A stretch of DNA of 5,969 nucleotides from Oscillospiraceae bacterium (lineage in GTDB: Bacteria > Bacillota > Clostridia > Oscillospirales > Ruminococcaceae), in NCBI GenBank assembly GCA_017396055.1, contig JAFQND010000189.1:1-5969 (forward strand), read 5' to 3'. The notes under the pieces were generated by a model. It saw only the letters and a list, made by a program, of their open reading frames with translations. It had not been told where the DNA came from and did not search any database. The translations under genes were made by a program, and so were the position numbers. This document shows, in pieces, positions 1 through 5,006 of the stretch (positions within the stretch are counted from its first letter, which is position 1; the number at the start of each line of letters is the position of its first letter).

Positions 1-526
1 GTACTGTAAAGCGCATCCACTGTACAGCTTTTCCTAAGAAAGTTCCGTAGGCAAGCACTTCTCTCACGCCCGAAACCAGTACAATGACCAGGAAAAAGCC
101 GATCATAGTGCAAAAAAGCTGCCAGAACATCTCTTTGACGGTCATGGTATGATAGCGTGAACCGCTCTTCTGTACGATCAGAGAGTTGGTCACCAGCAGG
201 GGAAGATAGATGCCCAGATGGAACAGTACGCCGGGGAAAAGCATCTCGACAAGGATCGCTGTGGGGACAAAGACGACTGAAGCGAGCAGCGCGTTCAGAA
301 TGACGCGGAAGGTATAGGCAATATTCCGGGGGACCAGCCAGGTCAGCGCTACTGTGATCCCGGTGATCAGACAAAAAGCAATGCCCAGAGCAAGACCGTT
401 TTTCATCGAATTGCCGGCCACGATGACCGGAGCGATCGTCAGGCCCCGTTCCAGAACGGGGTTCTGGAGCAGAATATTGTCGAGGCGGCTGATCTGCTGC
501 CGGTGTTTCTGATAAAACCTGCGCAA
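1..526 (-). CDS. RnfE/NqrD-family membrane subunit, C-terminus cut by window edge, cluster cysteines absent
   Basis: This reading frame starts at TTG (526-524) and runs open for 175 codons off the left edge. No ATG lies near the start. TTG is chosen because a perfect AAAGGAGG sits 9 nt upstream; ATT one codon earlier is also possible. The protein is a hydrophobic member of the RnfA/RnfE/NqrD/NqrE family, which forms the membrane core of Rnf and Na+-NQR electron-transfer complexes. Recognisable landmarks are NPVLERGL at residues 22-29, a long first membrane segment near 43-64, GIYLPLLVTN at 105-114, and GVREVLAYGTF at 153-163, which matches the RnfE pattern of G-x-x-R-E followed by G-T. Family members have Cys in the LGxCP and VTNC motifs, and these ligate an iron-sulfur cluster shared by the two subunits. 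Here those positions are Ala32 and Ser115. Family assignment is confident, but a redox role is doubtful. It follows the RnfD-like gene by 16 nt, so the two are probably co-translated. Confidence 0.85.
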   Translation of the reverse strand, partial: MRRFYQKHRQQISRLDNILLQNPVLERGLTIAPVIVAGNSMKNGLALGIAFCLITGITVALTWLVPRNIAYTFRVILNALLASVVFVPTAILVEMLFPGVLFHLGIYLPLLVTNSLIVQKSGSRYHTMTVKEMFWQLFCTMIGFFLVIVLVSGVREVLAYGTFLGKAVQWMRFTV

Positions 527-535
527 AATGCTGCG

Positions 536-543
536 CCTCCTTT
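536..543 (-). promoter_or_regulatory. Ribosome binding site deciding the TTG start of the RnfE-like gene
   Basis: The minus strand reads AAAGGAGG here, a full match to the anti-Shine-Dalgarno sequence. Its first base overlaps the TGA stop of the RnfD-like gene (545-543). It lies 9 nt before TTG at 526 and 6 nt before ATT at 529. No ATG or GTG is suitably placed in frame, so this site fixes a non-ATG start that an ATG-only search would miss. Confidence 0.8.
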
Positions 544-1607
544 CACTTTTTGGGACCGTCTACCATCCTCTGCAGCAGCAGAGAGATCCATTCCCAGATT
601 TTGGAACCGATTTTGCCAATGCCATGCAGACAGAAGAGGAAACTCTTTTTGATTCCGGCACCACATCCGGCGAAGAAAGCAATGATTTTGGTGCCATAAG
701 CATCGCAGCGGTGGTCAATGGCGTTCATGATGATGATGGCGAATGGGGTGACCATTTCGATGCGGCTCAGCGAGCGGAAAAGTACGATCAGAACACCCAG
801 GATCAGACCATAGACCCAGCGCCCGAGAGCGGTATGCAGTTCACCGCTGTCGATGGAAGCAATAAAGATCAGGCAGAACAGCATCGAACCGCTGATCAGT
901 TCCAGTGTGATCGAAGAAAGGTGACTGGAATTGACACGGGGAGTCATCAGAGCGAACAGCGAGACAACGGCGATCACCGCTGCAGGGATCTGCCAGTGCA
1001 GTGTTCTGCGGATTGCCAGATAGAGACCGCACAGCAGAAGGATCAGCACACAGGTACAGCCCATGGGGCCCACATAGTTGCCCATCAGAATATCCAGCCA
1101 GTCCAGTCTTTCGGCACCGCCGGTCAGAAGTTTTGCGGCAGGAGAAGCGTAAAGCGAGACACTGACATCAGAAGTAAGAGGCAATTGCTGTCCCGGAAGC
1201 GGATATCGGGAGATAAGGGTCGTCCAGCAGATGAAAAGAAAGGCAAAAGCAGTATTTGCCGGGTTAAACATGGTCGAGCTGTATCCGCCGAAAGGATGCC
1301 GGATAATGGCAACTGCGATAAATGCGCCGACACCGGCCAGCCAGTAGGGCGCAGAGGCAGGCAGCAGCATGGCAAGGATGATGCCGGTATTCACGGCAGA
1401 GAGATCATAGGGTTCACGGGCTTCTTTACGCTGCAGTCTGCGGCAGAGCAGATCGGTCAGAACCGAAACACCGGCTCCTACTCCGCAGAGGGCCAGTGCA
1501 CGCCCGCCATAGTAGTATGCAGCCATGAACAGCACAGGCAGCAGGGCAAAGAAAACGCTGCGGGACTGTTTTCGGCCGTTCACGGTGGTAAAATTCACAG
1601 TCAACAC
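543..1607 (-). CDS. RnfD/NqrB-family membrane protein with degenerate flavinylation motif
   Basis: The frame encodes 354 residues with about ten hydrophobic segments, as expected for RnfD, the flavin-carrying membrane subunit of the Rnf ferredoxin:NAD+ oxidoreductase. Seen landmarks: RHPFGGYSSTMFNPAN at 103-118 aligns with the RnfD pattern of YGG followed by FNPA; LTGG at 161-164 and LLLCGLYL at 190-197 match the segments after the flavin loop; LGRWVYGLILGVL at 261-273 and an MNA motif at 294-296 match the C-terminal half. RnfD normally has an S/T-x-A-T-P motif whose Thr carries covalent FMN. Here the equivalent stretch reads LYASP (152-156), so Ser155 replaces Thr and the preceding motif is lost. 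The usual GETS-type motif is also altered (GCTC, 183-186). A basic, amphipathic-looking tail of about 50 residues follows the last conserved segment. GTG at 1607 is only 1 nt from AAAAGGA; GTG at 1598 (10 nt) or TTG at 1604 (4 nt) is a likelier true start. Confidence 0.85.
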   Translation of the reverse strand: MLTVNFTTVNGRKQSRSVFFALLPVLFMAAYYYGGRALALCGVGAGVSVLTDLLCRRLQRKEAREPYDLSAVNTGIILAMLLPASAPYWLAGVGAFIAVAIIRHPFGGYSSTMFNPANTAFAFLFICWTTLISRYPLPGQQLPLTSDVSVSLYASPAAKLLTGGAERLDWLDILMGNYVGPMGCTCVLILLLCGLYLAIRRTLHWQIPAAVIAVVSLFALMTPRVNSSHLSSITLELISGSMLFCLIFIASIDSGELHTALGRWVYGLILGVLIVLFRSLSRIEMVTPFAIIIMNAIDHRCDAYGTKIIAFFAGCGAGIKKSFLFCLHGIGKIGSKIWEWISLLLQRMVDGPKK

Positions 1608-1621
1608 GTCCTTTTGGGTGA

Positions 1622-2251
1622 TCAGCGGAGAGAATCAATGGCTGCTGCAGGATTGGAAGAACCAAACACATAGGAACCTGCCACCAGTACGTTGGCGCCT
1701 GCTTCGGTGCAGAGGCGACCGGTCTCGGCATTGATGCCGCCGTCGACGCTGATATCCAGCCCGGGTGCAGCCTCGCGGAGAATACGGATCTTATCCAGAC
1801 AGTTCGGCATGAATTTCTGTCCGCCGAAGCCAGGCTCGACGCTCATGACCAGAACGAGATCCAGTTTGGGCAGCAGAGGGAGAATCTCTTCGGCAGCAGT
1901 GCCGGGTTTGATGGAAATGCCGGCTTTTTTACCCAGCGCATGGATAGCTTCGATCACTTCGTCGGCGTCACAATCGCTTTCCAGATGGAAGGTGATGCTG
2001 TCAGCGCCTGCGTCGGCGAATGCCTTCAGATAGGGCATGGGATCTCTGATCATCAGATGCAGGTCAAAATACAGAGGGCAGCATTTGCGGATGGACTGGA
2101 TGACCGGGATACCAAAGGAGATATTCGGCACAAATACACCGTCCATGACATCCAGATGGAGCCACTCGGCGCCGCCTTCGGTGATACGCTTCAGTTCAGA
2201 GTCGAGCCGTGCAAAATCGGCTGCCAGCAGGGAAGGAGAGATCTTATTCAT
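1622..2251 (-). CDS. rpe: Ribulose-phosphate 3-epimerase
   Basis: This cytoplasmic TIM-barrel enzyme interconverts D-ribulose 5-phosphate and D-xylulose 5-phosphate in the pentose phosphate pathway. The 209-residue product is close to the usual 210-220. All signature segments are present in order: ISPSLLAADF near the N-terminus (4-13), HLDVMDG at 32-38, DLHLM at 63-67, VEPGFGGQKF at 138-147, DGGI at 170-173 and AGSYVFGS at 191-198. The expected metal ligands are seen as His32, Asp34, His65 and Asp170, where the two Asp also act as the acid-base pair, so the enzyme looks intact. The ATG at 2251 is preceded by AGAAAGG with 8 nt spacing, and a strong promoter lies just upstream. It is the first gene of a tight minus-strand unit with the RnfD- and RnfE-like genes; pairing a sugar epimerase with membrane Rnf-like genes may reflect shared transcription only. 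Confidence 0.97.
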   Translation of the reverse strand: MNKISPSLLAADFARLDSELKRITEGGAEWLHLDVMDGVFVPNISFGIPVIQSIRKCCPLYFDLHLMIRDPMPYLKAFADAGADSITFHLESDCDADEVIEAIHALGKKAGISIKPGTAAEEILPLLPKLDLVLVMSVEPGFGGQKFMPNCLDKIRILREAAPGLDISVDGGINAETGRLCTEAGANVLVAGSYVFGSSNPAAAIDSLR

Positions 2252-2295
2252 AATCGATACCTTTCTGTTATTGAAATTATGCTATACTTAATTCT

Positions 2296-2324
2296 ATTTT
2301 ATCCTATCCTTTCCAAAAGGTCAA
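2296..2324 (-). promoter_or_regulatory. Sigma-A-type promoter for rpe and the Rnf-like genes
   Basis: Read on the minus strand, -35 TTGACC (2324-2319) is followed by exactly 17 nt and then -10 TAAAAT (2301-2296), each hexamer one mismatch from consensus. Transcription would begin near 2289, giving a leader of about 38 nt before the rpe ATG. No other promoter is evident before the two downstream genes, which supports a single transcript. A short inverted repeat, CCTTT/AAAGG (2308-2320), sits in the spacer and touches the -35 box; it could be an operator. Confidence 0.75.
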
Positions 2325-2353
2325 CGGATAATCTGTGAATGTTGCGGGAAATC

Positions 2354-2373
2354 GGAAAACAGTTCGTTTTTCC
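2354..2373. repeat. Inverted repeat between the divergent promoters
   Basis: GGAAAA (2354-2359) and TTTTCC (2368-2373) form a 6-bp palindromic pair with an 8-nt centre. It lies upstream of both divergent promoters and next to the plausible -35 of the capA-like promoter. A regulator binding site is possible, but the arms are short and A/T rich, so chance is a real alternative. Confidence 0.3.
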
Positions 2374-2402
2374 TCGTCAACCTGTGAAAAATGTGATATA
2401 AT
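2374..2402 (+). promoter_or_regulatory. Extended -10 promoter for the CapA-family gene
   Basis: A perfect TATAAT (2397-2402) is preceded by TG with one spacer base (2394-2395), the extended -10 form. The -35 region 17 nt upstream is weak (TCGTCA, 2374-2379, four of six matches), which extended -10 promoters tolerate. Start of transcription is expected near 2409, giving a leader of about 56 nt. The leader contains the 9-nt direct repeat CTTTTTTAC at 2413-2421 and 2447-2455, of unknown meaning. Confidence 0.7.
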
Positions 2403-2464
2403 GTCGGCAGAGCTTTTTTACTCTGTTTCAAACTGAGCAGACAACACTTTTTTACGGAGCTGAC

Positions 2465-3709
2465 ATGATGAAGAAACTAAGTCTGATTATTGCTGCGCTG
2501 ATCGCGGTTTCCGGTTTTGCTTCCTGTGGCTTTTCTGCCGGCGAGACAATGGCCGATACTCCTTCTTCCGAGATGGTTTCAGAGCCGTCTTCGGTGCCCG
2601 AACAGGAACCGTCCTCTGAGCCGGAGTCTTCTTCCGAACCGGAGCCTGAACCTGAACCGTCCGTGGTGCATTTTCGTTCTGCCGGTGACGACCTGATCCA
2701 TAATTCCATCTATGAACAGGCTAATGCCCGCGCTGACTGGAACGGATATGATTTTACCTATGCCTATGAGAATCTGGGTACACTGATCGCCGATGCCGAT
2801 ATCGCGACCCTTAACCAGGAGACGGTCATCGCTCCTGACAGAGCGCCCTCAACCTATCCCTGCTTCAATTCTCCGCCCGAGCTGGCTGAGACTATTACGG
2901 ATCTCGGCTTTGACGTTTTCTGTGTTGCCAACAACCATGTACTGGATAAGGGCGAGTCGGGCCTGATCAGCTGTCTTGAATTCTGGCGGGACAATTATCC
3001 CGATGCGCTCATTACCGGCGCCTATCTCAACGAAGAAGATTATGCCGACCTGCGCATAATGGAGAAAAACGGCATCACTTTTGCTTTTCTCGGTATGACT
3101 GAACTGACCAACGGCCTTTCTCTCCCTCAGGGCAGTGAAGTGGTGCTGATGCTGGGACAGAACGAAGAAATGCTCAGATCACGCATCGAAGCGGCAAGAG
3201 CTGCTGCCGATGTGGTCATTATCAACGTTCACTGGGGCAATGAGTATACACATGTTCCCACTGACCGGCAGCGTTATCTCGCCGAAAAGATCACCGATTG
3301 GGGAGCAGATATCATTATCGGCCACCACCCCCATGTGCTGCAGCCCATCGAGACCAGAACCACCGCTGACGGCAGGGAAGCGCTGATCGCTTATTCCCTG
3401 GGCAATTTCATCTCGGCACAGGATCGTGCACCCCGTATGGTTGGCGGAATACTGGACTATACCATCCTCCGCGAGACGCCCGAAAGCCCCGTTGAGATCA
3501 CGGATGTCTCCTTTATCCCCACTGTTACCCATTATGATTGGGGATTTGCCAACAACCGTATTTATCCTCTTTCTGCTTACACCGAAGAACTGGCGCAGAA
3601 TCACGGTGTCCGTTCCAAGGACCCGGATTTCAGCCTCGAATACATCAACGACCTTTTGAATGAAGTCATCGGAGAAGAATATCTGCAAATTAGTGAACAA
3701 TTCAACTAA
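2465..3709 (+). CDS. CapA-family (PGA_cap) metallophosphatase-like lipoprotein
   Basis: The 414-residue product belongs to the CapA/PgsA family, a calcineurin-like metallophosphoesterase fold whose best-known member helps make or anchor poly-gamma-glutamate capsule. Residues 1-20 form a signal peptide (basic MMKK, then a hydrophobic core) ending in a lipobox-like F-A-S-C, so Cys21 is probably lipid-modified and the protein is held outside the membrane. Residues 34-66 are a Ser/Glu/Pro-rich linker. The CapA domain fills about 68-370: AGDDLIHN (73-80), LNQET (116-120, the N-x-E motif), FCVANNHVLDKG (152-163), VHWGNEY (255-261), GHHPHVLQP (286-294) and YSLGNFIS (310-317). These His, Asn and Asp residues are the usual metal-site candidates and all are present. 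The start is ATG 2465 or the adjacent ATG 2468, with GGAG 5 or 8 nt upstream. No capB, capC or pgs genes are adjacent, so a capsule role is not shown; many lone CapA proteins have unknown substrates. Confidence 0.92.
   Translation: MMKKLSLIIAALIAVSGFASCGFSAGETMADTPSSEMVSEPSSVPEQEPSSEPESSSEPEPEPEPSVVHFRSAGDDLIHNSIYEQANARADWNGYDFTYAYENLGTLIADADIATLNQETVIAPDRAPSTYPCFNSPPELAETITDLGFDVFCVANNHVLDKGESGLISCLEFWRDNYPDALITGAYLNEEDYADLRIMEKNGITFAFLGMTELTNGLSLPQGSEVVLMLGQNEEMLRSRIEAARAAADVVIINVHWGNEYTHVPTDRQRYLAEKITDWGADIIIGHHPHVLQPIETRTTADGREALIAYSLGNFISAQDRAPRMVGGILDYTILRETPESPVEITDVSFIPTVTHYDWGFANNRIYPLSAYTEELAQNHGVRSKDPDFSLEYINDLLNEVIGEEYLQISEQFN
2564..2662 (+). repeat. Low-complexity Ser/Glu/Pro linker-coding stretch in the CapA-family gene
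   Basis: Codons 34-66 encode almost only Ser, Pro and Glu in SEP, EPS and EPE units, ending in an alternating Glu-Pro run at about 59-65. The DNA is made of imperfect repeats of GAACC, GAGCC and TCTTC. It lies between the lipid anchor and the folded domain, so it probably acts as an acidic, extended spacer through the cell wall. Such stretches can vary in length between strains. Confidence 0.6.
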
Positions 3710-3715
3710 AAAGAC

Positions 3716-3744
3716 TTGATTCTTTCCGTAAAATGATTTATAAT
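3716..3744 (+). promoter_or_regulatory. Sigma-A-type promoter for the aldo/keto reductase gene
   Basis: TTGATT (3716-3721), a 17-nt spacer and a perfect TATAAT (3739-3744) give a near-consensus promoter starting 7 nt after the capA-like stop codon. Transcription would start near 3751, about 47 nt before the ATG. No terminator hairpin is seen between the upstream gene and this promoter, so readthrough from it is also possible. Confidence 0.8.
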
Positions 3745-3797
3745 CTAGAGTGTATGCATATTTACCTTCTCTCCCCTTATGAAGAAAGGAACTTATT

Positions 3798-4931
3798 ATG
3801 GAAAAACGACCCTTTAAAGGTGAACACATGGATGTCTCTCTTCTCGGCCTCGGCATGATGCGTCTTCCCAGACTGGATCCCGAGAATGACGCTATCGATT
3901 ACGCAAAAGCGCAGGAGATCGTTGATTACGCTTATGAACACGGCGTTAATTATTTCGATACCGCTTACCGCTATCATGGCGGCGATTCCGAGCTGTTTGC
4001 CGGTGTAGCTCTGAAGAAATATCCCCGCGACAGCTTCTATCTGGCTACCAAGATGCCCATGTGGATGGTCAACGAACCCGCTGACGTCGAGCGCATCTTC
4101 AAGGATCAGCTGGAAAGATGCCAGGTGGAATATTTTGACTTCTATCTCTGTCACGCTCTGGGCGATGATACTTTCAAGAAAGTACAGGAAATGAAGGCTT
4201 ATGACTTCCTGAAAAAGATGAAGGAAGAAGGAAAGATCCGCCATCTGGGCTTCTCTTTCCACGATAAACCCGAAGTGCTGCAGCATATTGTCGATACTTA
4301 TGAATGGGACTTCTGCCAGATCCAGCTCAACTATCTCGACTGGACTCTCTATCATTCCAAAGAGCAGTATGAGATCCTGGAAAAAGCCGGTATCCCGGTC
4401 ATCATCATGGAGCCTGTCCGCGGCGGCTTCCTGGCTAACCCCGGCGAAGAGGCAACTGCAAAATTCAAGGCAGCACGCCCCGAAGAGAGTGTTGCTTCCT
4501 GGGCTATCCGTTATGCAGCTACTCTGCCCGGCGTCATGACCGTTCTCTCCGGTATGTCCAACATGGAACAGGTCGCCGACAACGTGAAGACCATGACCGA
4601 TTTTGAACCTGTTGATGCTGCTGATCAGACTGTCATCGATGACGTAGTTGACAATTGCCTGAAAAAGGACTTTGTTCCCTGCACTGGCTGCCGCTACTGC
4701 ATGGATTGCCCCTTCGGCGTTGACATCCCCAAGATGTTCAGCATCTATAACAACTATGCTCTCACCAAGAATGCTGCCCGCTTTGTAAAGGCATACAACG
4801 AGACCGCCGAGTCCGAGCGTGTCCACAACTGTCAGAAATGCGGTGCCTGCTCTGCTGTATGTCCTCAGCATATCGACATCCCCGCTGAGCTGGAGATGAT
4901 CGGCGAACTGGTGGAGAAACTCTCCAAATAA
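3798..4931 (+). CDS. Aldo/keto reductase with C-terminal ferredoxin-like 2x[4Fe-4S] domain
   Basis: The 377-residue protein has two parts. Residues 1 to about 270 are an aldo/keto reductase TIM barrel with the catalytic tetrad visible: Asp54 and Tyr57 in FDTAYRYH (53-60), Lys85 in LATKMPMW (82-89) and His119 in FYLCHALG (115-122). Residues 290-377 hold two four-cysteine motifs: C-x2-C-x2-C-x2-C-P at 295-305 and C-x2-C-x2-C-x3-C-P at 345-356, each followed by a D-I-P turn, typical of [4Fe-4S] sites. This architecture is a known subfamily in anaerobes; it suggests reduction of a carbonyl compound, possibly with electrons exchanged with a ferredoxin-type partner, but the substrate cannot be read from sequence. 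The start is firm: AGAAAGGA ends 7 nt before the ATG and the N-terminus (MEKRPFKGEHMDVSLLGLG) fits the family. The protein is cytoplasmic, with no signal peptide. It has its own promoter, and a hairpin follows 10 nt after the stop codon. Confidence 0.95.
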   Translation: MEKRPFKGEHMDVSLLGLGMMRLPRLDPENDAIDYAKAQEIVDYAYEHGVNYFDTAYRYHGGDSELFAGVALKKYPRDSFYLATKMPMWMVNEPADVERIFKDQLERCQVEYFDFYLCHALGDDTFKKVQEMKAYDFLKKMKEEGKIRHLGFSFHDKPEVLQHIVDTYEWDFCQIQLNYLDWTLYHSKEQYEILEKAGIPVIIMEPVRGGFLANPGEEATAKFKAARPEESVASWAIRYAATLPGVMTVLSGMSNMEQVADNVKTMTDFEPVDAADQTVIDDVVDNCLKKDFVPCTGCRYCMDCPFGVDIPKMFSIYNNYALTKNAARFVKAYNETAESERVHNCQKCGACSAVCPQHIDIPAELEMIGELVEKLSK

Positions 4932-4941
4932 CGATCTGATG

Positions 4942-4967
4942 AGCCGGCAGAGAAGACTCTGCCGGCT
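4942..4967 (+). terminator. Strong hairpin after the aldo/keto reductase gene, terminator or attenuator
   Basis: AGCCGGCAGAG (4942-4952) pairs perfectly with CTCTGCCGGCT (4957-4967) around an AAGA loop, an 11-bp G+C-rich stem. Only three T follow in the run before the sequence turns to GCGG, so it is a weak intrinsic terminator by the T-tract rule. It lies 10 nt after the stop codon and 39 nt before the next start. It may end most transcripts, or act as a partial terminator or 3'-end stabiliser while some transcription continues into the aminotransferase. Confidence 0.65.
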
Positions 4968-5006
4968 TTGCGGAATAAATCATGTGAAAAGAGGCCCCAA
5001 AACATC

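Noticed and set aside
439..666. Small minus-strand frame of 75 codons across the RnfD/RnfE-like junction
   Set aside because: It is out of frame with both membrane proteins and overlaps their coding ends; the real gene here starts at the TTG at 526 behind a perfect ribosome binding site.
528..1673. Open frame of 381 codons on the plus strand opposite the RnfD-like gene
   Set aside because: The product is Gln-, Asp- and Arg-rich with no recognisable motif, has no good ribosome binding site, and lies antisense to a gene with clear family motifs.
2408..2455. Possible riboswitch or leader structure before the CapA-family gene
   Set aside because: Only a 5-bp CAGAG/CTCTG stem and a 9-nt direct repeat are visible in a leader of about 56 nt, too short and too weak for a known riboswitch class.
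3745..3797. Terminator or small RNA gene in the gap before the aldo/keto reductase gene
   Set aside because: No stem longer than the short ATGCAT palindrome is seen; the stretch is explained as the 5' leader of the reductase transcript.
3777..4871. Open frame of 364 codons on the minus strand opposite the aldo/keto reductase gene
   Set aside because: It is the mirror of a strongly supported gene. Codon bias in the sense strand removes stops from this frame; the product resembles no family, and its start region overlaps the sense ribosome binding and promoter context.
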